From: CAVYUC01 sp963771595
GTDB lineage: Bacteria > Bacteroidota > Bacteroidia > Bacteroidales > Prolixibacteraceae
Assembly: GCA_963771595.1 (NCBI GenBank)
Contig: CAVYUC010000008.1
Coordinates: forward strand, 124,001-188,000
Length of the DNA: 64,000 nt
Direction of reading: 5' to 3'
Positions within the stretch are counted from its first letter, which is position 1, and each line of letters opens with the position of its first letter. The notes under the pieces were generated by a model. It saw only the letters and a program-made list of their open reading frames with translations, was not told the DNA's origin and made no database searches. Made by a program: the position numbers and the translations under genes. This document shows positions 1 to 10,200 of the stretch, one piece after another.

Positions 1-348
1 TTCCGAATGGTTTTCACCATGTACGGAGGCAATTTTTTCGGTATAAAAAACCAGTTCGGGTAAATTTTTAAGGACAAATTTGTGGTGGGTATTTACAATG
101 TAGTCGCTCAAAAATGCCGGTTCCCATTCTTTATAATTCAATGATGGCGCGCCATTTTCACTGTTCAAATCTGTAAGTTTTTCCTTTAATGTATCGGGTT
201 CTATTCCCTTTTCCTGGCAAGCCTGTTCAAGAGTTTGTTTTCCTCCGCAGCAAAAATCGATACCTGCACTTTTAAATATGGCTGAAGTCCTGAAATCGTT
301 GGTTACAATTTCGCCGACTGTTAAATGATTTAAATCTGTCTGATTCAT
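1..348 (-). CDS. RIC-family iron-sulfur cluster repair protein (ScdA/YtfE), 5' part only
   Basis: The gene runs off the left edge of the window; 116 N-terminal residues are visible, starting at the ATG complementary to 346-348. The protein opens with the short ScdA_N domain (about residues 8-60), which contains the diagnostic TVGEIV start and an IDFCCGGK motif. The following part would lead into the di-iron hemerythrin-like domain, and two His residues in NTHHKF (about residue 90) fit its first iron ligands. RIC proteins are cytosolic di-iron proteins that help restore Fe-S clusters damaged by nitric oxide or oxidants. It is divergent from an Rrf2 regulator with cluster-ligand cysteines, and the 120-bp spacer holds a shared inverted repeat, so stress-responsive control by that regulator is likely (inference). 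Family assignment is firm; the C-terminal half cannot be checked. Confidence 0.9.
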   Translation of the reverse strand, partial: MNQTDLNHLTVGEIVTNDFRTSAIFKSAGIDFCCGGKQTLEQACQEKGIEPDTLKEKLTDLNSENGAPSLNYKEWEPAFLSDYIVNTHHKFVLKNLPELVFYTEKIASVHGENHSE

Positions 349-377
349 ATTTCAAAAATTTAATGTTGTAAACGCTG

Positions 378-408
378 CAAATATATAAACTTTTTTACTA
401 AAGGACAA
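378..408 (-). promoter_or_regulatory. Promoter of the RIC gene
   Basis: On the minus strand TATATTTG (complement of 378-385) matches the Bacteroidota -7 consensus TAnnTTTG exactly. A TTG (complement of 406-408) lies 20 bp upstream as a -33 element. The ATG of the RIC gene follows about 30 bp downstream. Confidence 0.6.
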
Positions 409-422
409 TGAGGTCTTTTAGT
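397..422. promoter_or_regulatory. Inverted repeat, probable Rrf2-type operator
   Basis: ACTAAAGGAC (397-406) and GTCTTTTAGT (413-422) are inverted copies with one mismatch and a 6-bp spacer. The palindrome covers the -33 element of the leftward promoter and lies just upstream of the rightward -7 box at 440-447. That is where a repressor acting on both genes would sit. Binding by the adjacent Rrf2 protein is an inference. Confidence 0.5.
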
Positions 423-439
423 CAATCTTAAATTTTTTA

Positions 440-447
440 TATATTTG
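440..447 (+). promoter_or_regulatory. -7 promoter box of the Rrf2 gene
   Basis: TATATTTG fits TAnnTTTG and lies 21 bp before the proposed start codon. No clear TTG -33 element is seen at the usual 19-21 bp; the position is occupied by the right arm of the inverted repeat. Confidence 0.5.
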
Positions 448-468
448 TACTGAAAAAAATAAAGCACC

Positions 469-912
469 TTGTTTAAAAAAGAAACAGAATATGCATTACG
501 AAGCCTGGTTTACATTCAGTTACAGAATGTAAACGGAAGGCGTCCGGGAATTGCCGAAATTGCTTCGGAAATAGAAACCCCCCCCTCGTTTACTGCAAAA
601 GTTTTACAGCGACTGGTAAGGCAAGGTTTTGTTGAATCGATGAAAGGAAAAAACGGAGGCTTCTTTTTCAATCCCGGAAAACCGGATTTACCGCTTAAAA
701 AAATCATTTCGGCAATTGAAGGCGACATTATTTTTGAAGGTTGCGGCTTTGGTTTGAAAAACTGCGACGAACAAAATCCTTGCCCGCTGCATCATTCATA
801 CGCACCTATCCGGGAAGCAATTAACAATCTGGTGATTACCGAAACAATACAAAGTCTGGCCACCAAAAATCTGGATAATTACGATTTTGCTTTTAACCGC
901 AGCGAAAAATAA
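469..912 (+). CDS. Rrf2-family transcriptional regulator with cluster-ligand cysteines
   Basis: A 147-residue protein of typical Rrf2 length. The N-terminal winged helix-turn-helix (about 1-65) has the family pattern KETEYALRSLVYI followed by IAEIASEI and FTAKVLQRLVRQGFV, with the wing KGKNGGF. Three cysteines at 92, 99 and 105 (GCGFGLKNCDEQNPCP) correspond to the Fe-S ligands of the NsrR/IscR/RsrR branch. The protein is therefore probably a cytosolic sensor of NO, oxidants or cluster status (inference). The start is TTG at 469; the first residues after it match the family N-terminus, and no in-frame ATG fits better. It is divergent from the RIC repair gene, a pairing known for NO-responsive Rrf2 proteins. 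The exact subfamily (NsrR-like or other) cannot be fixed from sequence alone. Confidence 0.88.
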   Translation: MFKKETEYALRSLVYIQLQNVNGRRPGIAEIASEIETPPSFTAKVLQRLVRQGFVESMKGKNGGFFFNPGKPDLPLKKIISAIEGDIIFEGCGFGLKNCDEQNPCPLHHSYAPIREAINNLVITETIQSLATKNLDNYDFAFNRSEK

Positions 913-1086
913 AATCATTCGGCTTCATTAATCAATGCAGACAATGCTTTGACGAAATTCTCAAACCTTATTCAACCTAATCTTTCCGGAAACCATTAAA
1001 CTTGTTACACCATGCTGCGTTAATTTTTTGTATTTACAACTAAACAACATTTATTGTATTATTTTTAAAACAAAAAATTAATATTC

Positions 1087-2508
1087 ATGCTGCCAAAAAT
1101 TACAAAAATTACAGAGCTAAAAGAAAATATTTCCACTGCCACACTTTTGGAAGAAATCAACTCCGATTCGCTTCAGTTACTTAACAGCAACGAAAAAAAA
1201 TACCTGGAGAACAAACTTTCAGACGAAACGGAAGCTGTAATTTATAAACACCCGCAGGTACTGTTTTTTGGAAAAATTAAAAACGAAAAAGAGCCTTACC
1301 AAAGCAAGGAAGCAGCCCGAAAAGCAGGCTCCAAATTGTACAATATTTTAAAAGCGGATAAAATAAATACTGTACAACTGATAAATGTTGGCCAGCCGGA
1401 ATTGATATACCCATTTCTGGAAGGTTTGCTCCTTTCGTGCTATTCTTTTTCGAAATACAAAAAGGAGAAAAAGGATTTTATGCCGCAGGAAATTTTTGTT
1501 TTCGATGCCAAAATCACTCAAAATCTAATTGATGAATTGCTGAATTTAACACAGGCTGTTTTTCATGCCCGCAACCTGGTAAATGAACCGCTTTCGTTTT
1601 TAACAGCTGAAAAGTTCTCGGAAGAAATTGAGAAACTTGGAAAAGAAGCCGGATTTTCGGTGGAGGTTTTCAACAAGAAAAAAATTGAATCGTTAAAAAT
1701 GGGCGGGTTGCTGGCCGTAAACCGCGGCAGTGTGGACCCACCAACATTTAATATTCTGGAATGGAAACCTGAAAATGCAAAAAATAAAAAACCGGTGGTA
1801 TTTGTCGGGAAAGGAGTGGTTTTTGACACCGGCGGGCTAAGCCTGAAACCCACGCCAAAATCGATGGATTACATGAAATGTGATATGGCCGGCGCCGCAA
1901 TTGTTGCCACTGCCGTTTATGCAGCTGCAAAATTAAAACTGCCGGTTCATTTAATTGGCCTCATTCCGGCAACCGACAACCGCCCCGACGGAAATGCCTA
2001 CGCACCGGGTGATATTATTACAATGTTTGACGGTACAACTGTGGAAATTAAAAATACCGATGCTGAAGGAAGGCTCATTCTTGCCGATGCATTAAGTTAT
2101 GCCAAAAAATATGCGCCCGAACTGGTTATAGATTTGGCAACGCTGACCGGATCTGCCGAAATGATTACCGGCACGCATGCCATGGTGGGTATGGGAAATA
2201 CGCCGGAAAACCTCCGGAAACTTCAAAATTTTGGCAACGATGTTTTTGAACGAATTGTAGAAGTGCCGCTTTGGGAAGAATATGCAGAACCGCTAAAATC
2301 GGCGGTGGCCGATTTAAACAACCTGGGTTCACGGGAGAGCCAGGCATCGGTAGCCGGAAAATTCCTGGAGCATTTCACCGGCTACAACTGGATACACCTT
2401 GACATTGCCGGCGTTTCATTTTTTCACAAACAAAATGGTTATCTTCCTGAAGGAGGGACTGGAATTGGTACGCGCCTGCTTTTCAACTTTTTGAAAAAAT
2501 ACAATTAA
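1087..2508 (+). CDS. Leucyl aminopeptidase, peptidase family M17
   Basis: A 473-residue cytosolic metallo-aminopeptidase of the M17 (PepA/PepB) family that removes N-terminal residues from peptides using two metal ions. The catalytic half shows the metal and active-site motifs in order: GKGVVFDTGGLSLKP with the metal-binding Lys/Asp, MKCDMAGAA, and the signature NTDAEGRLILADAL. The N-terminal third is the less conserved macro-like domain. The length is normal. The 3' end of the gene contains the promoter of the following pdxA operon. No signal peptide is visible, in keeping with a housekeeping role in peptide turnover. Confidence 0.92.
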   Translation: MLPKITKITELKENISTATLLEEINSDSLQLLNSNEKKYLENKLSDETEAVIYKHPQVLFFGKIKNEKEPYQSKEAARKAGSKLYNILKADKINTVQLINVGQPELIYPFLEGLLLSCYSFSKYKKEKKDFMPQEIFVFDAKITQNLIDELLNLTQAVFHARNLVNEPLSFLTAEKFSEEIEKLGKEAGFSVEVFNKKKIESLKMGGLLAVNRGSVDPPTFNILEWKPENAKNKKPVVFVGKGVVFDTGGLSLKPTPKSMDYMKCDMAGAAIVATAVYAAAKLKLPVHLIGLIPATDNRPDGNAYAPGDIITMFDGTTVEIKNTDAEGRLILADALSYAKKYAPELVIDLATLTGSAEMITGTHAMVGMGNTPENLRKLQNFGNDVFERIVEVPLWEEYAEPLKSAVADLNNLGSRESQASVAGKFLEHFTGYNWIHLDIAGVSFFHKQNGYLPEGGTGIGTRLLFNFLKKYN

Positions 2509-2521
2509 AAGCGTAACTTTG
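2491..2521 (+). promoter_or_regulatory. Promoter of the pdxA-ruvA-sprA operon
   Basis: TTG (2491-2493), a 20-bp spacer and TAACTTTG (2514-2521) match the Bacteroidota -33/-7 promoter form. The -33 box lies within the last codons of the aminopeptidase gene. The pdxA ATG follows about 54 bp after the -7 box. Confidence 0.65.
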
Positions 2522-2574
2522 CCCACCTTTCCAAAGGGAATTTTTTATTAACCAGGAATGAAAAAACAGAACCA

Positions 2575-3675
2575 ATGAATGATAATATTATAAAGGTCGG
2601 AATTTCTCACGGCGATATCAACGGTATCGGATACGAAGTAATCATGAAAACCCTGCTCGATCCCAGGATTCTGGAAATGTGTACTCCTGTTGTTTACGGA
2701 TCGCCAAAAGTTGCAGCCTACCATCGCAAAGCATTAAACATTAACAATTTAAGCTTTAATCATATTCGCTCGCCAAAAGAGGCAAGTCCGCGTAAAGCAC
2801 ATATTATAAATTGTATTGACGAAAATATACGGGTGGAACTTGGAAAATCGACACCGGCAGCCGGCGAATCATCTTTTATGGCGCTCGACCGCGCTACTTC
2901 GGACCTGAAACAGGGTCTGATTGACGTGCTGGTTACCGCCCCCATCAATAAAGACAATATTCAGAGTGAGCATTTTAATTTTCCGGGGCATACCGAATTT
3001 CTGGCGCAGATTTTCAACACCGACAATTATATTATGCTGATGGTGAGCGAAACCATGAAAATAGGTTTGGTGACCACCCATCTTCCGGTTTCGCAAGTGG
3101 CCGAAAATATTACAAAAGAAAAAATACTGTCCAAAATAAGAATCATCTCCAAATCGCTGCAGCAGGATTTTGCCATAACACGGCCGCGCATTGCAGTTTT
3201 TGGCCTGAACCCGCATGCCGGCGACAACGGATTGCTGGGAAACGAGGAAAAGGATATTATCCTTCCGGCTATTCTACAGGCGAAAAAAGAGGGAATTATT
3301 GCATTGGGACCTTATCCTGCCGATGGCTTTTTTGGTTCGGAAGATTACCGGAAGTTTGATGCGATTCTGGCTATGTATCACGACCAGGGTTTAATTCCTT
3401 TTAAACTGGCATCATTCGAAAAAGGGGTGAATTACACCGCCGGACTGCCATTTGTGCGCACATCGCCTGCACATGGAACTGCCTATACATTGGCAGGAGA
3501 AGATAAAGCTTCACCCGATTCATTCCGCCATGCACTTTACCTGGCTATCGATATTTTCAAAAACCGGGAAATATACAAGGAAATTTCAAAAAACCCGCTT
3601 AAAAGTTACGACATCAATCCGAACCAGGTAGACGAAAGTGTTGATATTGAAGCCGAAGAAAACCAAAACGACTAA
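2575..3675 (+). CDS. pdxA: 4-hydroxythreonine-4-phosphate dehydrogenase PdxA
   Basis: A 366-residue NAD-dependent enzyme of de novo pyridoxal 5'-phosphate synthesis, oxidising 4-hydroxythreonine 4-phosphate in the DXP-dependent branch. Recognisable PdxA segments are GISHGDINGIGYEV at the N-terminus, LVTAPINKDNI with FPGHTEFLA in the middle (metal/substrate His), VFGLNPHAGDNG, and AMYHDQGLIPFK with the later metal His. The length is slightly longer than E. coli PdxA because of an acidic C-terminal tail. It starts a compact unit with ruvA (12-bp gap) and sprA (6-bp gap); this grouping is common in Bacteroidota and probably reflects co-transcription rather than shared function. Confidence 0.93.
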   Translation: MNDNIIKVGISHGDINGIGYEVIMKTLLDPRILEMCTPVVYGSPKVAAYHRKALNINNLSFNHIRSPKEASPRKAHIINCIDENIRVELGKSTPAAGESSFMALDRATSDLKQGLIDVLVTAPINKDNIQSEHFNFPGHTEFLAQIFNTDNYIMLMVSETMKIGLVTTHLPVSQVAENITKEKILSKIRIISKSLQQDFAITRPRIAVFGLNPHAGDNGLLGNEEKDIILPAILQAKKEGIIALGPYPADGFFGSEDYRKFDAILAMYHDQGLIPFKLASFEKGVNYTAGLPFVRTSPAHGTAYTLAGEDKASPDSFRHALYLAIDIFKNREIYKEISKNPLKSYDINPNQVDESVDIEAEENQND

Positions 3676-3687
3676 ACAAGCTTTAAC

Positions 3688-4269
3688 ATGTACGAATTTA
3701 TCAGGGGAACAATTGCTGATTTAAATCCGGCAAGTGTAATTATTGAAACTGGTGGCATTGGTTATTCCATCAACATTTCATTAAATACCTACAGCAAACT
3801 CAATGGTAAAAAGGAAACCCGCCTTTTGCTGCACCAGGTGGTGCGCGAAGATGCGCATATTTTATACGGCTTTTCCGAAAAAAAAGAACGCGATCTTTTC
3901 CGGAACCTGATTTCGGTAAACGGAGTTGGTGCAAACACGGCAATTATGATGCTTTCGTCACTCGAACCGGATGAAGTAGTGGCGGCAATTATCACCGAAA
4001 ATGTTACTGTTCTGAAAGCTGTTAAAGGCATCGGTGCCAAAACTGCTCAGCGAATAATCATCGATTTAAAAGATAAGGTTGGGAAATTACCTGAAACCGC
4101 TCAAAATTTAATTTCGGCAGACAATACTATACAAAATGAAGCGTTATCTGCATTAGTCATGTTGGGGTTCGCCAAAAAGGACACCGGGAAAGTTGTATCG
4201 AAAATACTTCAGGAACAGCCGCAGGCAACCGTTGAAAACGTGATAAAACAAGCTTTAAAAAGGTTATAA
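3688..4269 (+). CDS. ruvA: Holliday junction branch migration protein RuvA
   Basis: A 193-residue subunit of the RuvAB branch-migration complex that binds four-way junctions as a tetramer and loads the RuvB helicase. It starts with the OB-fold domain (MYEFIRGTIADL). Two helix-hairpin-helix motifs follow, around LISVNGVGANTAI (about residues 73-86) and VKGIGAKTAQRI (about 111-123), where GxGxxxA loops contact DNA. The C-terminal RuvB-binding three-helix domain (about 140-193) follows. Length and domain order are normal. It sits between pdxA and sprA with very short gaps. Confidence 0.95.
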   Translation: MYEFIRGTIADLNPASVIIETGGIGYSINISLNTYSKLNGKKETRLLLHQVVREDAHILYGFSEKKERDLFRNLISVNGVGANTAIMMLSSLEPDEVVAAIITENVTVLKAVKGIGAKTAQRIIIDLKDKVGKLPETAQNLISADNTIQNEALSALVMLGFAKKDTGKVVSKILQEQPQATVENVIKQALKRL

Positions 4270-4275
4270 ACAGGA

Positions 4276-7200
4276 ATGAAACTGAGCCGGATTTATTTTA
4301 GACTATTCACCATTTTTATATTAACCTCGCTTGCATCGGTTGCGCTGAATTCCCGTGCCGCAAGTGAATTTTATTATTTACCGCAGGCACAGTTCCAGGA
4401 TACCGTAACTATCGATACAACGGGCTCACTTCCGTTTCCTTTCCGCGATCAGCCGGCATTCGGGCAACCTCAGGACACATCAAAACTGTTTCTTACAAAA
4501 CCCAGCAATATCGACTATGAAGTGGAGTATGATCCGGAAACCGGCAAATACATTTTTTACGAAAAGGTAGGAAACCTGAATTACCGTCTTCCGCGCACCA
4601 TGAACAAGGAAGATTACATTGATTACGACTTCGAAAAATCGATAAAAGATTACTGGCGGGAACGATCGAGAATCCAGGATTTGGATAATAAACGTGGAAT
4701 GATTCCGCAGTTGACGGTTGGAGGAGAAGCTTTCAACCGTATTTTTGGCGGCAATACCATTGACATTCAGCCACAGGGTTATGTTGAGGTAAGTTTTGGT
4801 TACCAGATGAATGCAACAGAAAACCCTGCGATTCCTGAGCGGTTGCGAAAAGTTCCTACTTTCGATTTCGATGAAAAAATCCAGATGAACGTGATGGGCC
4901 AGATTGGCACCAAAATGAACATGCGGGTAAACTACAACACCGAAGCCACATTCGATTACGAAAATAAAATGAACCTGGAATATACAGGTGAAGAAGATGA
5001 AATTTTAAAGAAAATAGAAGCCGGAAATGTTTCGCTGCCGTTAAACGGATCGTTAATTACCGGTGCGTCCAATCTGTTTGGAGTAAAGGCCGAAATGCAG
5101 TTCGGAAAACTGACCCTCACCACCTTATTTTCGCAGCACAAAGGCGAAACCCAAACCGTGGAAACCGAAGGTGGCGCCCAAATTACCAACTTCGAGATTT
5201 CGGCGGCCAATTACGACGCCAACCGGCACTTCTTCCTTTCGCAGTTTTTTCGCGATAATTACGATAAATGGCTCAGAAACACAGCCGTTCCATTATCGCC
5301 AATCAACATCAACAAAATTGAAATCTGGGTAACCAACAAATCCAATAATTTTACTGAATCAAGGAATATTCTGGCATTTCAGGATTTGGCCGAACACCAG
5401 CAGCATATTTACAACGAAGTTACTGCATTCCAGGAAATTACAGGTCAACCATATCCCGAAAATTTATTTCCGCACAACGATGCCAACGGGTTGTATTATG
5501 AAATGGCAAATACTTACAATGGCGTTCGAAACTCACAGAATATCACAAATATTATGTCGCAGTTCAGCCCGGGATTTTTAGGCGGCCAGGATTTCGAAAA
5601 AATTGAACAGGCCCGAAAACTCGATCCTTCGGAATATACTGTTAATGAACGACTGGGATATATTTCACTGAATCAGTCGTTAAACTCCGACGAAGTGCTT
5701 GCGGTGGCGTACAGTTACACATCAAACGGAAAAGTTTTTCAGGTTGGTGAATTCTCGACTGACGGAATAAATGCGCCGCAAACCCTCATCATGAAATTAT
5801 TGAAAGGAACCAATCTTTCGCCGTACCTGCCCACCTGGGACCTGATGATGAAAAATATTTACAACCTGAATGCCTACCAGTTATCAAGGGAAGATTTCAT
5901 TTTAAACATTGTATATCAGAACGATTCCACCGGCACTTATATCAATTATCTTCCGAAAGGAAACATTGCGGGGCATCCGCTGCTGGAGGTGATGAACCTC
6001 GACAAGTTAAACAAACAGCTCGATCCGTATCCTGACGGTGTTTTTGATTATATCCCCGGAATAACTGTATATCCCAGCACCGGCCGCATCATTTTTCCGG
6101 TGCTCGAACCTTTTGGAAGCCATCTTGCCGATTCGCTGCAAAATCCGCAGCTGATTGAAGATTACACATTCCAGTCGCTGTACGATTCAACCCAGGTGAT
6201 TGCCGAACAGGATGCGGAGCATAATAAATACAAATTGATTGGAAGTTACAAAGGTGCATCAAGTTCCGATATTATGCTTGGCGCGCTGAATCTTGCACAA
6301 GGTTCGGTTAAAGTAACCGCCGGTGGCCGCGAACTGGTTGAAAATGCAGATTACACAGTGGATTACACACTGGGCCGGGTAAAAATAATTAACCAGGCTT
6401 TGCTTGAGGCCGGCACTCCAATCCAGGTTTCAACCGAAAGCGAAGACATGTTTACCATGCAACGGAAAACATTAATGGGAGCACACGCAAACTATGCCAT
6501 TTCCGATAATTTCAACATTGGCGCCACTTCATTGTATATGCACGAAAGGCCACTGACACAAAAGGTGGATTATGGCGAAGACCCGATTTCGAATTTAATG
6601 GTTGGATTTGATGCGCGTTATAACACCGAAAGCATGTTTCTTACAAAAATGGTTGATGCGCTGCCGTTTTACAGCACCCGCACTCCTTCCACCATAGATT
6701 TTGAGGCCGAAATTGCCCAGTTAATTCCGGGTCATTCAAAAGTTATTGATAAAAGCGGAAATGCTTATATCGATGATTTTGAAGGAACAAAAACAACCAT
6801 TAACCTGAAAACCCGGCAATCGTGGGTCATTGCAAGTACCCCGCAACACCAGCCCGAGCTGTTTCCCGAGGCCAATTTAAATACATCGAGGGAATATGGC
6901 TACAACCGTGCAAAACTGGCATTTTATATCATCGACCCGCTGTTTTTGAGAAACAACAGTTTAACTCCGAACTACATTAAAAATAACGCCAATTTGCAGT
7001 CGAACCATTTTGTGCGTGAAGTTTTTGAGAAAGAAATTTTCCCGGCAAAAGAATCACCGGTGGGTCAGCCAACCAATATTCCGGTTTTCGACCTGGCTTT
7101 TTACCCTACTGAAAGAGGTCAGTACAATTACGATGTGGAAGGCTCAACGTATTCGGCAGGTGTTAGCTCCGACGGATCGTTGAAAGCTCCGGAAACCCGC

Positions 7201-10200
7201 TGGGGCGGAATTATGCGAAAAATCGAAACAAGCGATTTTGAAACTGCCAATATAGAATTTATTGAATTCTGGCTGATGGACCCTTTTGCCAACGATTCAA
7301 CAGGAATGACCGATGATGGTTATCTGTATTTCAACCTTGGAGATATTTCGGAAGACGTGCTCAAGGATTCGAGAAAATCATTTGAAAACGGCCTCCCCAC
7401 TTCCGAGCAACTGGTAAATGTTGACACTACAATTTGGGGACGTGTTTCAACACAACAGTCGCTGGTTAATGCATTCGATAATAACCCTGAATCAAGAAAG
7501 TACCAGGATGTGGGTTTTGACGGTCTGGCCGACGAAGATGAGCGCGATTTTTATTCCGATTTCCTTTCGCGGCTGCAAACACAGGTAATTCCCGAAGTTT
7601 ATCAGAATGTTGCCAAGGACCCTTCTTCCGATGATTACCATTATTACCGGGGTTCGGATTACGATGATCAGCAGCTTGGAATTCTGGAACGGTATAAAAA
7701 TTACAATGGTTCCGAAGGCAACTCGCTCACCACTGAAATGTCGCCCGAACCGTATCCAACTTCGGCTTCTACTATTCCGGACATCGAAGATATTAACAAC
7801 GACAACACACTAAACGAGTACGAACGGTATTACCAGTACAAGGTCGAAATTAAAAAAGACCAAATGGAAATGGGCCAGAATTATATCACCGATATAAAAC
7901 AAAGCCGCGTTCAGCTCAAAAATGGCGATATTGGCGAAGTAAAATGGTACCAGTTTAAAATCCCGGTGCGCGATCCCGACAAAATCGTGGGTAATATCCG
8001 CGATTTTAAATCCATCCGGTTTATGCGTATGTTTTTAACCGGATTTGAAGAGCCGGTAATTCTGCGTTTTGCCACACTCGATTTGGTACGTGCCGACTGG
8101 CGCAGGTACAGCCGCGATCTTGGCGATTTGAATGCCACTTCGCCCAATGCAGAATTCGATGTTTCGGCTGTTAATATTGAAGAAAATGGCAGCCGCGAAC
8201 CTGTAAATTACATTTTACCTCCCGGAATTACGCGGGTAATCGACCCGGCAAACCCGCAGCTCCGGCACCTCAACGAACAATCGATGGTACTGAAGGTGAC
8301 CGAACTTGAACAGGGAGATGCCCGTGCAGCGTATAAATCATTATACATGGATTTCAGAAGGTATAACCGCCTGAAAATGGAAGTTCATGCTGAAGAACTG
8401 GAAGATTATCCTTTAAAAGATGATGAAATGTATTTCTTCATCCGCCTTGGATCCGACTATAATTACAACTATTACGAATATGAAGTTCCGCTTGAATTGA
8501 CTCCCGACGGAAGATACAATGGCGAAATAGAAGCCGACCGTTATATGGTTTGGCCCGATGCCAACCGGATAAACATTCCGCTGGAAGTATTTACAGAAGC
8601 CAAACTCGACCGGAATGCCGAAATGCGACGGGCAGGTTCATCTATTGGAATTCAGGATGTGTATGAAACGGTTCACCGCGGCTGGAACAAAGACCGCAAT
8701 CGGGTGAAAGTAAAAGGAACTCCGAACCTGGCAAATGTGCAGGTGGTGATGCTGGGAATCCGCAACCGCCGCGGGCAGGTAAATACCGGGCCAAAATCGG
8801 TGGAAGTGTGGGTAAATGAATTGCGCCTCACCGACTTTGATGAACAGGGTGGCTGGGCTGCAAATGCACGGGTAACCACACGGCTGGCCGATTTGGGTAG
8901 TGTAACGATTGCCGGACGCACCCGCTCATCGGGATTTGGAAATATCAGCGAAAATATTAATAACCGTGCCCTCGAAGATTTAGCCGAATATGATGTGGCC
9001 TCATCAATTGATTTAGGGCGCTTTTTCCCAGAAAAAACAGGGGTCAGAATTCCAATGTACTACGGATATTCACGAAGTGTCCGAAATCCGAAATACAATC
9101 CGGTAGAACCCGACATTGAACTCGACCGCGCATTGGAACGAGCAGAAACACAGGATTTAAAAGATTCAATAAAATTTGTTTCGCAGGATCTTGTCGAACG
9201 TAAAAGCCTCAATTTCACCAATGTTAAGCTGGAACCACAAACCGAAAAAGAGAAAGTGCATTTGTGGGATCCGGCAAATTTTGCCGTCTCCTATTCGTAC
9301 AACGAAGTTTTCAGAAGAAATATAAATACCGAACACAACCTCGACAAAACGTACAGGGGAATGTTTTCGTACAATTACAGCAGCCGGCCAAAAATTGTGC
9401 AGCCATTCAACAAAGTGAATTTCCTGAAAAAAGGGCCGCTAAAGCTTATTGGCGATTTTAATTTTTACCCGCTGCCAACGCAGATTTCTTTCCGTACCGA
9501 TTTATATAGAAGGTATCATGAAATTCAAACCCGGAATATCACCAATCCCGATTTTGTTTTGCCGCCCACCTATGAAAAAGATTTTCTGTGGAACCGCTTT
9601 TTCGATCTCCGTTATGATGTTTCACGATCCTTGAAAGTTGATTTTTCATCAAGAAGCACTTCCCGAATTGATGAGCCGGAAGGAAGAATCAATAAAATGG
9701 ATGACGATTACCAGATGAAAAAAGATTCCATTCTGAATAATTTATGGGATTTGGGCCGGCCAACGTTGTACAATCACAATTTCAATGTTTCCTATACATT
9801 GCCCATTAATCGGATAAAATTGTTGAATTTCCTGTCTTCCACGGTGCGTTACCAGGCTACATATGACTGGCAGGCCGGGCCAATTACAGCCGATACAATC
9901 CGGTTGGGTAACCGCATTCAGAATTCAAGAAATATACAATTTACAGGAAATGCAAACCTGACCAGCCTGTTTAACAAAGTTCCGTATTTTAAACAGGTAG
10001 ACGATAAATTCAAAAGAACCGGCAGAAGCCGCTACAGTTTAAACCGGCGTTCCGGCGGAAATCAAAATCAAAATCAAACGCCGCAGCCAGTGCGCCCCAA
10101 AATATCAACTTATTCGAGCAATGTTAAACTTGCAGCCGAAAAGCCGCAACAGGTAAAACACAATCTTAATACAAAAAAGGTGAAAGTTGTGGCAACAAAT

